Notes: a model not told the origin generated them from the letters alone. Counted from the stretch's first letter, positions 42,511 to 51,433 are shown. The stretch is 64,000 nt of DNA from an uncultured Kushneria sp. (GCF_947497025.1 NZ_CANMFC010000008.1:1-64000); one strand, 5' to 3'. Translations and numbers: made by a program.

Positions 42511-43020
42511 TTAGCGTGCGCTGCCGGTGCCGTGTAGCGCCTTCTCCATCCGAAAATTCTTCAGCACCTGACCGCGCCGCTCGATCTCCTGCGCCTTCAC
42601 GACCTCAAACCCTCGCGCCTTGAAAAAGGGCAGGGCGGTGAGACTCGCCTCGGTCGTCATACGATCCATACCGCGTTGCCAAGCAGCCTGCTCGGCGGTC
42701 ATTAATAGCGCCCTTGCTACGCCGCGGCGCTGATGATCCGGGCTGACAAACAGCATATCGAGATGCCCGTGGTCGTTAAGGCTGGCAAAGCCCGCGAGGG
42801 TGTTCTCCCGCATCGCGACCCATGTGGACTGGCGTTCCAGGTTGTTGCCCCAGACGCGGCGATCTATATGACCAGCCCATGCCTCGATCTGCGCGGGGGT
42901 GTAATCCCGTGAGGCCACTTCACGCACGGCGCGCTGAAAAAGTGCGAGCGTAATGTCGGCATCATCCATGGTGTAACGGCGCAGGGAGATGTCAGGCAGG
43001 TCCTTGTTGTTCATGGCCAT
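42511..43020 (-). CDS. GNAT acetyltransferase (YafP-like)
   Basis: 169 aa from ATG at 43020 (MAMNNKDLP). GNAT fold: ISLRRYTMDDADITLALFQRAV, the YafP-type DYTPAQIEAWA, acetyl-CoA loop VSPDHQRRGVARALL (R/QxxGxG/A type), TEASLTALPFFKARGFEVV and a final RGQVLKNFRMEKAL. The substrate is unknown. An in-frame open stretch upstream up to 43140 has no family character. The stop of the upstream MFS gene (43140) is about 120 nt away, same strand, so co-transcription is likely. A broken partial copy lies at 44506-44699. Confidence 0.85.
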   Translation of the reverse strand: MAMNNKDLPDISLRRYTMDDADITLALFQRAVREVASRDYTPAQIEAWAGHIDRRVWGNNLERQSTWVAMRENTLAGFASLNDHGHLDMLFVSPDHQRRGVARALLMTAEQAAWQRGMDRMTTEASLTALPFFKARGFEVVKAQEIERRGQVLKNFRMEKALHGTGSAR

Positions 43021-43139
43021 GACACTTGCTGGCTCACCGCATTTCATGAGACGAGCCAGCGATGGTTTAAGAAGGAAGTTCAAGACGCGACTGAGGCCTG
43101 GCTGTCGAATCGCTGTCACGGCCAGCACCCGCTGGCCCA

Positions 43140-44351
43140 TCAGGCGCGGGTCATTTGCCTGCCGTGACGCTGAATCTGCCAGGCGAAACCGAAGCCCACC
43201 GGCAGCACGGCGATGGCCGCCAGCGCCAGCGTTGGTGTCGTTCCGTAGAGTGCGATGATCGCCCCGCCGAGGCCGGTACCCAGCGACTGGCCGGTGAAGA
43301 AGGCGGTGGCGAACAACGATACCGCGGCCCCGCGGCGTTCCGGCGCCATCTGCGTCGCGGTGGTCTGCAAGGTATTATGGAGCATGTAGAAACCCAGCCC
43401 GAAGCCGTAGCAGCCGAGCACGGCAACCAGTGGGGTGGGGCGCCAACAGATCGCGGCCAGGGCGAGGGCGATCAACACGCAGCCCAGCCGGCACAGGCCG
43501 CTTTCGCCCAGCCTGGGGACCAGCTGGCGCGCCAGCAGGGCGAAACTCAAACCGCCCAGTGCGAACGTCGCCAGTATCATCCCCGCTTCGGTCAGCGGTA
43601 GCCCGCCGGCCAGGTGCAGATGGCTCGCGACGAAGGCGAAGCCGCAGAATACCGCCGCCCCCTCGCAGAATACGCTGATCAGCACTACGCGCGGCCAGGG
43701 CCTGGCGAGCACGTGGCGCAGGCTCACGCCAAGCGCCTCCGGCTTTCGCCCCTGAGGGCGTTCGTGACGGCCGGCGCGATACCACAACAGCCCACCGGCA
43801 CAGGTGAACAGCAGCGTGTAGACCACGAACGGCCACTGCCACCAGTTCTGCTCGGCAGCCAGCCCGCCAAAGGTCTGGCCGCAGGCCAGCCCGAAGATCT
43901 GGCCGATCAAAAAGCGCGCCAGCACCGCCTGGCGTTTTTCGTAGGGGACGTTGTCGCCGATCCACGCCATCGCCAGGGGGATGACGGCCGCGCAGCCGAC
44001 GCCTGCCAGCATGCGCGCCGCGATCAGCGTCGTCAGGCTGTTCGAGAGCGCACACAGCAGGCTCGCCACCGCCGCCACCATCGAGAACAGCGAGATCACC
44101 CGCAGCTTGCCGTAACGATCGCCGCTCGGGCCGAGTACCAACTGCAGGCAGCCGTAGACGATGGCGAAGGCCGTGATGGCCCAGGAGGCAGCGCTCAGCG
44201 TTGTCATATAGACATCCGCCAGCCGCGGCAGCATGGGGTCGAGAATGCGCTGGGTGGCCGAAGCGCAAAACGCGGTCAGCGCCAGCAATATAATGGTCGG
44301 CCATGGGGTGGAATCCTGGGAAGGGGGCGTGGCAGCTGACACAGGCGGCAA
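43140..44351 (-). CDS. MFS transporter (12-TM, DHA1-like)
   Basis: 403 aa, 12 predicted spans. The motif-A-like loop GPSGDRYGKLRVI lies between TM2 and TM3, AARMLAGVGCAAVIPLAMAWIGD contains the motif-B Arg, and a second-half loop resembles the first. The substrate is not inferable. The first start is TTG at 44351; a GTG three codons later is an alternative. No good Shine-Dalgarno is visible. It lies upstream of the GNAT gene on the same strand and downstream of decayed gene fragments. Confidence 0.85.
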   Translation of the reverse strand: MPPVSAATPPSQDSTPWPTIILLALTAFCASATQRILDPMLPRLADVYMTTLSAASWAITAFAIVYGCLQLVLGPSGDRYGKLRVISLFSMVAAVASLLCALSNSLTTLIAARMLAGVGCAAVIPLAMAWIGDNVPYEKRQAVLARFLIGQIFGLACGQTFGGLAAEQNWWQWPFVVYTLLFTCAGGLLWYRAGRHERPQGRKPEALGVSLRHVLARPWPRVVLISVFCEGAAVFCGFAFVASHLHLAGGLPLTEAGMILATFALGGLSFALLARQLVPRLGESGLCRLGCVLIALALAAICWRPTPLVAVLGCYGFGLGFYMLHNTLQTTATQMAPERRGAAVSLFATAFFTGQSLGTGLGGAIIALYGTTPTLALAAIAVLPVGFGFAWQIQRHGRQMTRA

Positions 44352-44399
44352 ATCCGGATGGCGACGGGATCATGGATATTAGCACGCTAATATCATCTG

Positions 44400-44505
44400 T
44401 CGGCAGCGTATCGCCTGGCCGGCGATCACGATGGTACTTGCCGAGCCTTTGGACAGATCCTCGAGGTCGATGTCATCGCGATACGGCGCCCGCTCGCATG
44501 CCCTC
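44400..44505 (-). pseudogene. Remnant of a DUF2252 gene (internal fragment)
   Basis: The minus-strand translation ERAPYRDDIDLEDLSKG matches RERAPFRDSIDLDDLSKS of the DUF2252 gene at 45573-47081, with clear nucleotide similarity (about 44448-44500 against 45829-45880) decaying on both sides. It is directly fused to a GNAT remnant. It is too short to be functional; a second, older copy fragment. Confidence 0.72.
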
Positions 44506-44699
44506 TTGTATCGCGACCCATGTGAGCTGGCATTCAAGACTGTTGGCCCAGACGCTTTGATCCATGTTGCCGGCCCATGCCTCGATCTGCGCCGGGGTAT
44601 AGTCCTGTGAGGCCACGTCACGCTGCTCTGAAAAAGCGCGAGCGTGCTGTCGGCATCATCAGTCCGGTAGTGACGAATGCCTAAAGCATTGGTGGGCAT
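44506..44699 (-). pseudogene. Remnant of a GNAT acetyltransferase gene (N-terminal half, frameshifted)
   Basis: The nucleotide sequence is closely similar to 42812-43020 (5' half of the intact GNAT gene). Translation begins MPTNALGIRHYRTDDADSTLALFQ, then a small deletion shifts the frame; the second frame recovers DYTPAQIEAWAGN and WVAIQE. The 3' half is replaced by a DUF2252 fragment. It is a partial duplication now non-functional. Confidence 0.8.
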
Positions 44700-44742
44700 G
44701 GCAGCTATCCTTGAGCAGGGCGCTATTTTCGGGGAGGTTTCC

Positions 44743-44907
44743 ATGAACACGTTTTTGGTGGACTGGTTGTTCATCGCCGGGCTGATTCTGTTGCCGGTCG
44801 GGGCGGGCATGGTGGTGGTGGGGTTGTATGTTCGCACCTTTCACGCCACGCTGGTGGGTGTGGGGCTGCTGCTGGCGGCAGCCATCATTCTGCTGACCGT
44901 GCCCTGA
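44743..44907 (+). CDS. Small two-TM membrane protein
   Basis: 54 aa from ATG at 44743, which has GGGGAGG 6 nt upstream. Two hydrophobic spans (FLVDWLFIAGLILLPVGAGMVVVGLYV and ATLVGVGLLLAAAIILL) joined by a short RTFH loop. No family recognised. The strong ribosome binding site and clean hydrophobic profile support expression; an in-frame extension upstream runs into the GNAT remnant and is rejected. Confidence 0.6.
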   Translation: MNTFLVDWLFIAGLILLPVGAGMVVVGLYVRTFHATLVGVGLLLAAAIILLTVP

Positions 44908-45044
44908 AAGCGTTTCGAGAATCCCTGATCGTGTTCTACCGCAGGCAGTCCTCATCAAAAAGAGAGCGTTCTTTTGGCAATACGAGCCCCTGAACACACC
45001 ATGCTATGGTTCGCTGATCACCAATGCATGCGGACCAGACTGAC

Positions 45045-45601
45045 ATGAGTGAATCACCACCAATCCTGATTTATGACGAGGCCGACAAGGCCGTTGAGAT
45101 ACATCTGGATGAAGGCCGCGACACCGTATGGCTAACGCGGCGGCAAATGAGTGAGGTCTTCGATACTTCGGTTGATAACATCAGCCTTCACTTGAAAAAC
45201 ATCTATGCCGATGGCGAACTGGGGGCTTCGCAACTATCGAGGAATCCTCGATAGTTCGGCAGGAAGGCCAGAGGCAGGGAAAACGACGTGTTCAAATTTA
45301 CAATCTCGATGTCATCATCTCTGTCGGTTATCGCGTCAACTCGCGTCGGGCAGTTCGCTTTCGTCAGTGGGCCACGCGTGTTCTCCGGGAGCATCTCACC
45401 CGGGGCTGGACGCTACACCAGCAGCGGTTTGAGGCCAGTGCTCGTAAGCTGGAGGCCGCGATGGCGCTGGTACCCAAGGCGGCTCAGCGTCTACCTGACA
45501 GGCTAAACGCCAGCACCCGCATGATCCGGCTTCATGCTGACGGTCAGCCATTGGCGCTGATCACGCCGCCACTCACCGATACACCCGGTCCAGCTGCGTA
45601 A
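45045..45601 (+). pseudogene. RhuM-family (COG3943) gene, frameshifted and 3'-truncated
   Basis: The first frame from ATG 45045 gives ILIYDEADKAVEIHLDEGR, VWLTRRQMSEVFDTSVDNISLHLKNIYADGEL. After the G5 run at 45221-45225 the frame must shift to give FATIEESSIVRQEGQRQ, IYNLDVIISVGYRVNSRRAVRFRQWATRVLREHL, the RhuM core. One missing base in the G run explains it. The second frame stops at 45601 after about 120 codons, whereas typical RhuM proteins are over 300 aa. Its 3' end overlaps the DUF2252 3' end. RhuM-family proteins are common on islands, with no firm function. Confidence 0.82.
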
Positions 45602-47081
45602 ACGCGCCGCGGGCGTGATCTTCCCGGAACATGTCGTGGTCACGGCGCACGCGTTCGGCGGCCTCTTCGGCAAAGCTCACCATGTCTTCGGTAAAGAGCG
45701 CTGACGGGCCGAAGGCATCGATGATCGCCGGTTCAATGTCGTAATCCACCCGGCCGGCTTCGTCCGACAGCGCATGCACCCCGGCCAGCACCTGACCGCA
45801 GATGCGGGCGTACTGCTTCCAGTCGCTTTTGGACAGATCATCCAGATCGATGCTGTCACGAAAGGGCGCACGCTCGCGGGACATATAGCTGTGCCCGTCA
45901 AATTCGATATGGCCATAGAACCGGTCGCCGCGAATCAGGTGCACCGCCTGGGCGTGGATGATGCGCTCGGCGCGGGTGTCCATCTCGTGCTGGTTGGGCG
46001 GCACCAGACCGGCCAGCGCCGAGCGCCGGGCCTGCTTGTATTCAATGATCAGATCATCCGTGCCATCGCCCTGCGGGCCTTCGATCAACACATAGTAGCG
46101 ATCCAGCCCCAATGACGCGGTGCCCTGGCCGCGGCGGATCGCGACATCCTTCACGCGCATGCCGGTGCCAACGGGCGCCCGGGCGCTCGGCGGTATCTCG
46201 ATGGCGTTACTCTTGATCAGTCGGTCGGTGATCTGCTGAAACTCGTCGCGGCGAGTAGAGACCGGCACCAGCTTGTCGGTCGAGCGAAAACGTCTGCCTG
46301 TCTCGTCGAGATAATCCTCCCTGAGCCAGTCGGCGCGCGCCTCGTGGGCCTCCTTGAACAACTTTCGAATCAGTTTCGGGGCGTTATCAAAGCGCATTTC
46401 CTCTTCCTGCTCGGTGCCGTCCCGGGCAAGGCGTTGCATGGTTTCGATGTAGCCCTTGATGAAGTGGCGCACCACTTTGGTCCGGTGCTTGCGCTTGAGT
46501 TCGCCTTCGGTCTCGGCGGCGATCATGAAACCGGTCGCGCCGCGCTTGAGATCCCAGGTGAAAGGGGCGTAATAGGCCTCGTCGAAATCGTTGACCGAAA
46601 AGATCGGCACGTTGCTGACGTTGGGCATGATGCCGAAATTCTCGGGATGCACATCGCCCAGTGCCAGCACGGTGGGCAGCTAGGCGTCATCACCGGCCAT
46701 GTCGCGATAAAACAGCAGTGCCGTGCCGCGAAAGAACGAGAAAAGGGAGTTCGAGAGCTGGTCGAACTTGATCGCTGTTTCCTCGGTGCCATCGGCGATG
46801 CGGGTCTGGTGATCTTCCCGCAGGGTCTGGCGCACGTGGACTCGCCGCTCAAAGCCGGCCAGCACCCGCGGTCGCAGGATAAACTCACCGCCGGCCACGG
46901 CGTTGGCCAGCCGGCGAAAGGTCTCGAACCGGGTGCCGATGACCGGCTGGGCGGTGCCTGAGCCATCGCGCTCAAGCGCCGCGGCCAGCTCTGCCTTGTT
47001 CATGGCGGCGCGCCCGGCAATCCCGAGTTTTTGCGCCTGTTCGTAGAGCGCCTTGCGTGTCTGTCCTGTCTCGTCGGTCAT
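45573..47081 (-). pseudogene. DUF2252-family protein interrupted by an in-frame TAG
   Basis: The reading frame runs from ATG 47081 (GGGAGGT close upstream) to 45573, about 502 codons, broken only by TAG at 46680-46682, between FRGTALLFYRDMAGDDA and LPTVLALGDVHPENFG, both in the same frame. It has an N-terminal SAP/Rho-N-like helix pair, then kinase-like DUF2252 motifs (GDVHPENFG, FDEAYYAPFTWDLKR, RGQGTASLGLDRYYVLIEG, ERAPFRDSIDLDDLSK). The family is related to aminoglycoside-phosphotransferase-like folds, function unknown. It is probably a nonsense mutant; a sequencing error or suppression is possible. Confidence 0.85.
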
Positions 47082-47312
47082 GATCACCTCCCGCCGGTGT
47101 TGTTCGTGATGGCTATCAGGGCGTTACTGATTGTCTGCAACCTTCGTCTTCAGCATGGTCGATCCGGGCGCGCAGCGCCTGTGTGGCCCGCATGCATCCG
47201 CGTTCAGGCAAGGGTACAAGACAGAATAAGTCGCGCCAGCCCGGGCGCTGCCCGGTGTAGAATGCTCCGGCAGATAATTTCATGGATGATTCACGAACCC
47301 GGTAACGCAGGC

Positions 47313-48995
47313 ATGACGATAAACAGGCCGTGGTGGTTGTGGTTGGGAGCGCTGGCAGCGCTGGTCTTATCAAGCCTTTGCATGGCGCAGGAGAGCGGTA
47401 GTGGCAGCGGTAGTGGTAGTGGTAGTGGTAGTGGTAATGGGGAGGAGGGCTGGTACGAGATCAGCTCTTTAAACGTCGGGCTTGACGACCGTATTGACCG
47501 GACAAGCCTTCGAACGCCACGCGAAACGATGCGCCATTTCATGCACCTCATTGAAAACGGTGACTATGAAGGTGCCGCGCACATTCTCAATCTCGCCGAT
47601 CTGTCTCCGAGCGAGCAGCACGCCCGGGGCGGAGAGCTGGCCCGACAACTGGCCGAGGTGTTTCGGCGCGGCAAGTGGCTCAATATCTCCACGCTCTCGT
47701 CGCGCCCGGATGGCATGATCGAGGATGTCTCCGGCAAGGATCCGCGCGCGGGCAAGATGCGGCGGGATATCGAGCTGGCCTCGCTCGAGGCCGGTAACGA
47801 TGCCTACGACATTCGCCTGGGCCGCTACCGGGTGGGAGACGACGAGCCCATCTGGTTGATCACACCGGAGAGCGTGTCCTCGATTCCGGCACTCTATGAT
47901 CGCTACGGCCCCTCACGTTTTGAGGGCTATATCCCCGAGCCTTTAAAGGAGACCTTCGGGCTTTTGAGGCTGTGGGAGTGGATCGCCATCCCGCTGGTAC
48001 TGCTGGCGATCGCTCTGATCGGCAAGGGGGTTCACCTGCTCATGGCGATCATGACGCGCTGGCTGCCTTCGGGTTCTCCAAGCATTTTCTTTACCCAGAT
48101 CCGAAGCCCGGTGGCGCTGATTGTCATGGCGCTGGTCATGCAGACCCTGATTGACTTCGTGGTCTCCTTCTCGGCTGTGGTGGCCAACACCCTGCGGGTG
48201 ACGCTTACCATCGTCATGGCCTGGGGCGTCGGGATGATTGCGCTGCATCTGATCGATACCTTCATGCTGCACATGACCCGACGCATGGCCGGCGAGATCG
48301 ATGACTCCAAGCCCCAGGATGAGCGCAAGCTTCTGACCACACTCTATGCGCTGCGCCGGGTCATCATTTTGATCATGGTCGTGCTGGTGACGATTTACGT
48401 GCTCGGTCAGGTGCGTCTGTTCGAAACGCTGGGGATGTCGGTCCTCGCCTCGGCAAGCGTATTGGCGGTACTGCTGGGCATCGCCGGACAGGCGGTGCTG
48501 GGCAATATCCTGTCATCATTTCAGCTGTCGCTGGCCAAGCCCCTGCGCATCGGTGATCTGGTGATGTTCGAGGGACAGTGGTGCTACGTCGAGGGTATCT
48601 TTTATACCTATATCCTGCTGCGGGTATGGAACGAGCGACGTCTGATCGTGCCGGTCACATACTTTGCTTCAAAACCCTTTGAGAACCTGTCGGCCAAAAG
48701 CACCGTGGAGTATCGAACCCTGGAGCTGACATTGCACCTCAACGCTGATGTGGCCTGTCTGCGCGAGAAGTTTCTCGAGTATGCCATGGCCGAAGAGAAC
48801 GTCATCGAGCATCACAAGCTGCTGTGCAGCGTGACCGCGCAGACCGCCTCGGCACAGACCATTACCTGTTTCATGATGACGGTCGATCCGCTGTCCGGCT
48901 GGGCGGCAGAGGCGAGCATCCGCGAGAAACTCATGGCGTTCATTCGTGATCATCACCCCCGACTGGTGGCCGCGTCAGGTGGTGGTCTTGAGTGA
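47313..48995 (+). CDS. MscS-family mechanosensitive ion channel
   Basis: 560 aa. Signal peptide (WWLWLGALAALVLSSLCMA), a Gly-Ser microsatellite linker, a periplasmic domain (about 45-205), TM spans from about 210, and the MscS core with pore helix LAVLLGIAGQAVLGNILSSFQLSLAKPLRIGD and beta domain VTYFASKPFENLS. It acts as a tension-gated safety valve on hypo-osmotic shock, relevant in a halophile. The start ATG 47313 is chosen for the signal peptide; 47286 is an alternative. Divergent from the DUF2252 pseudogene. Confidence 0.9.
   Translation: MTINRPWWLWLGALAALVLSSLCMAQESGSGSGSGSGSGSGNGEEGWYEISSLNVGLDDRIDRTSLRTPRETMRHFMHLIENGDYEGAAHILNLADLSPSEQHARGGELARQLAEVFRRGKWLNISTLSSRPDGMIEDVSGKDPRAGKMRRDIELASLEAGNDAYDIRLGRYRVGDDEPIWLITPESVSSIPALYDRYGPSRFEGYIPEPLKETFGLLRLWEWIAIPLVLLAIALIGKGVHLLMAIMTRWLPSGSPSIFFTQIRSPVALIVMALVMQTLIDFVVSFSAVVANTLRVTLTIVMAWGVGMIALHLIDTFMLHMTRRMAGEIDDSKPQDERKLLTTLYALRRVIILIMVVLVTIYVLGQVRLFETLGMSVLASASVLAVLLGIAGQAVLGNILSSFQLSLAKPLRIGDLVMFEGQWCYVEGIFYTYILLRVWNERRLIVPVTYFASKPFENLSAKSTVEYRTLELTLHLNADVACLREKFLEYAMAEENVIEHHKLLCSVTAQTASAQTITCFMMTVDPLSGWAAEASIREKLMAFIRDHHPRLVAASGGGLE
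47397..47438 (+). repeat. Seven-unit GGTAGT microsatellite in the MscS gene
   Basis: Seven 6-bp units (GGTAGT, GGCAGC, then four GGTAGT, then GGTAAT) encode the GS-repeat just after the signal peptide. A hexameric unit keeps the frame, so copy-number change would alter linker length only. Confidence 0.9.
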
Positions 48996-49063
48996 ACAGG
49001 ACATCGCCCTTGGTGAGCACACAAAAACGCACTCGTAACGGCATTCCTCAGAGTCGGCCGTGC

Positions 49064-49098
49064 CAAAAAAATCCCCCGGGGCGCTCGCTCCGGGGGAT
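49064..49098 (-). terminator. Intrinsic terminator of the sugar-dehydrogenase-like gene
   Basis: Read on the minus strand: ATCCCCCGG stem, a loop containing a small inner GCG/CGC stem, CCGGGGGAT, then T7. It lies 30 nt after the minus-strand stop at 49128. It lacks a T tract on the plus strand, so it is oriented for the dehydrogenase gene. Confidence 0.88.
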
Positions 49099-49127
49099 GA
49101 GGATGGTGTCTTGTCAAAACCGTGTGA

Positions 49128-50693
49128 TCAGGTCGCCGTAGTGGCAGGTTCTTTCCGGGCGTCGTCGGACTGCTCATTGGGAGTGTCTGAGGGCGCCTCG
49201 GGCATCATGGCCTTGTCGTCGGGCGTTGCCGGCTCGGTCTCGGGCATATCGATGCTGTTATCGGGCGTGGCCGAATCGCTTTCGGGCATGAAGGCCTTGT
49301 CCTCGGGCGTCGCCGGCTCGGTTTCCGGCATGCTGGAGTCGCTCTCCGGCATGGCGGCACTGTCGTCATTGGCAGCGGCCGGGGCTGGCGGCACTGAGCC
49401 GGCGTCATCACGCGTGACGCGCCACACGGCGTTGGTCAGGTCGTCAGCCACGATGACCGCACCGTCCGGCGCGACGCTTACGCCCACCGGGCGGCCGCGG
49501 GTGCGGCTGTCATCGGTGAGAAAGCCGGAGACAAAGTCGACGGGGTCGCCCGCGGGTTCCCCGTTTTCAAAGGGCACGAAGACCACGTTGTACCCCACCG
49601 GGTCGGCGCGGTTCCAGCTGCCGTGCTGGCCGATGAACACGCCCTCACTGTATTCACCACCCACCTGTGGATTGGAAAAGGCGATCCCCAGCGGTGCCCG
49701 GTGAGAGCCCAGGCTATAGTCTGGCGCGATGGCCGATTCGACCTTGTCGGGGTTTTCCGGCTTGACGCGCGGGTCAACGTGCTGCCCCCAGTAGCTGTAT
49801 GGCCAGCCATAGAAGCCGCCGTCCTGAATCGAGGTCAGATAGTCCGGTACCAGATGCGGGCCGAGCTCATCGCGCTCGTTGGCGACCGCCCAGAGTGTAT
49901 CGGTGCCCGGCTGGAAGGTCAGCGCTGTCGGGTTGCGCACGCCGGTGGCATAGGCGCGATGCGCGCCGGTCTCGGCATCAATCTGCCAGATCTCGGCGCG
50001 GTCGACTTCGGCCTCCATGCCGCGCTCGGTGATGTTGCTGTTGGAGCCGATACCCACGTAGAGATATTGACCGTCCGGGCTGGCGGTCATCGCCTTGGTC
50101 CAGTGGTGGTTGATCTCGGAGGGCAGCAGCGTCACAAGCTCGGGCGGGCCGCTGGCCTGCGTCTGACCTTCCTCATAGTCAAAGCGCACCAGCGAGCCCT
50201 GATTGGCGACATAGAGACGGTCATCGATCAGGGCAAGCCCGTAGGGCGCGTCGAGGCCGTCGGCAAATACCATCTGCTCTTCGTAGGTGCCATCGCCATC
50301 GGCATCACGCAGCAGCGTCAGTCGGTTGCCACCCTTGACCGAGGTCTTGCCCTTGGCCTGGATGACGCCGGCAATGAAGTCCTTGGGCTTGAGCTTCGGC
50401 GCGTGGCCGCCACTGCCTTCGGCCACCAGAATATCGCCGTTGGGCAACACCAGCGTCTGGCGCGGAATTTTCAGATCGGTGGCAATGGCCGTGATGCTAT
50501 AGCCGTCGGGAACGGTAGGCGTTTCATCATTCCACGCCGCCTTTTCGGGCACGGTCATGTTGGGCAGGAGCCCGCGCTGGGGTTCCGGCAGGTTCGGATT
50601 GGCGCCGAACTGCTCGGATGCCGAGGCGCCGGCTGTGCCGGCCAGCAGCGCAATTGCCAGCGGCGTGGTCAGGTAGCGTCTTGAAAGTGTCAT
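49128..50693 (-). CDS. Periplasmic PQQ-type sugar (sorbosone) dehydrogenase-like beta-propeller
   Basis: 521 aa. Sec signal peptide (ending AGASASE), then a six-bladed soluble glucose/sorbosone dehydrogenase-like propeller: GYSITAIATDLKIPRQTLVLPNGDILVAEG, DADGDGTYEEQ (possible Ca site), GLDAPYGLALIDD, GVRNPTALTFQPG, FIGQHGSWNR and GRPVGVSVAPDGAVIVADDL. It probably oxidises a sugar or aldehyde in the periplasm with PQQ. A repetitive acidic Met/Pro/Glu/Thr tail follows (448-521). Its ATG overlaps the stop of the upstream DUF2231 gene (ATGA), so the two are an operon. Confidence 0.88.
   Translation of the reverse strand: MTLSRRYLTTPLAIALLAGTAGASASEQFGANPNLPEPQRGLLPNMTVPEKAAWNDETPTVPDGYSITAIATDLKIPRQTLVLPNGDILVAEGSGGHAPKLKPKDFIAGVIQAKGKTSVKGGNRLTLLRDADGDGTYEEQMVFADGLDAPYGLALIDDRLYVANQGSLVRFDYEEGQTQASGPPELVTLLPSEINHHWTKAMTASPDGQYLYVGIGSNSNITERGMEAEVDRAEIWQIDAETGAHRAYATGVRNPTALTFQPGTDTLWAVANERDELGPHLVPDYLTSIQDGGFYGWPYSYWGQHVDPRVKPENPDKVESAIAPDYSLGSHRAPLGIAFSNPQVGGEYSEGVFIGQHGSWNRADPVGYNVVFVPFENGEPAGDPVDFVSGFLTDDSRTRGRPVGVSVAPDGAVIVADDLTNAVWRVTRDDAGSVPPAPAAANDDSAAMPESDSSMPETEPATPEDKAFMPESDSATPDNSIDMPETEPATPDDKAMMPEAPSDTPNEQSDDARKEPATTAT
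49164..49331 (-). repeat. Four 42-bp repeats encoding a 14-residue MPExx...TP motif
   Basis: Residues 455-510: MPETEPATPEDKAF, MPESDSATPDNSID, MPETEPATPDDKAM and MPEAPSDTPNEQSD, preceded by a half unit MPESDSS. The second and fourth units have diverged. It forms a low-complexity acidic tail outside the enzymatic propeller. Confidence 0.88.
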
Positions 50694-51115
50694 TGTTTTA
50701 CCTTCGCGCCAGTATTTGAAAAACCGATCCAGGTGGCGGCAAGCGCCAGCAGGGTCACGATGATCGACAGGATGAAACCGGTGGGCATGACCGCCCAGGC
50801 GTCCATGGCGTGCATCAGCGCATTGATAAAGCCCAGCACAAAGCTCACCAGCAGCAGAGCGATATGGATGAGGCCGCGGCGGCGGTTACCGGCGCGAAAA
50901 AGTCCGAGCACGCCACACAAAAAGGCGAGGCCATTGAAGACGAGCGCCCCGGCAATCAGCCAGGAGGCAAACGTGGCCCACTGGATCTGGTAGCTGGTGA
51001 GATAGGCATAATCGCTCAGCAGGGCGGCAAGAAAAAGCACGAAAGTGCCGGCCAGCAGCACTCCGTGCAGCGGATTCAATCCGCGTCGATACGTCGTTTC
51101 GGCAGCAGCGTTCAC
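50690..51115 (-). CDS. DUF2231-family membrane protein
   Basis: 141 aa, four hydrophobic spans. RRGLNPLHGVLLAGTFVLFLAALLSDYAYL has the His-containing first TM of DUF2231, followed by QWATFASWLIAGALVFNGLAFLCGVLGLFR and the C-terminal LLVSFVLGFINALMHAMDAW. The start chosen is GTG at 51115 with AGGGG 6-7 nt upstream; ATG at 51136 is possible. It is coupled to the sugar-dehydrogenase-like gene by an ATGA overlap; the pair may form a membrane-linked redox module (inference). Confidence 0.82.
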   Translation of the reverse strand: MNAAAETTYRRGLNPLHGVLLAGTFVLFLAALLSDYAYLTSYQIQWATFASWLIAGALVFNGLAFLCGVLGLFRAGNRRRGLIHIALLLVSFVLGFINALMHAMDAWAVMPTGFILSIIVTLLALAATWIGFSNTGAKVKQ

Positions 51116-51433
51116 GGCAGAGCCCCTTGAAATCATCGAATGGAAACGCGTGCCGGGTCGGCACGTTATTATCATGAGCGTTCTACTACTCATTCTACTA
51201 TTACAGCGTAGCCGGTTTACGGCGGCATCAATGAAGCACTTTCGACCTGGTTCAAACCTGAATGCATTCTGAATAAAAAGACCAGGGGACAGATCATACC
51301 TGTCCACCCTGAGCGTCCTTCAATGACCGTCCGGCGGGCGGGGTCATCACCCTTCAGCGATTGCCCCGGGGCCGTGACACCATGCCGGCATTGCGTTGGA
51401 ATTCTCCCGGCATGGCTTGTCAGGAGCCTGTTA

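Noticed and set aside
36185-47081. Integrase or att-site for a guaA-associated island
   Set aside because: No recombinase gene and no visible duplicate of the guaA 3' end in the window.
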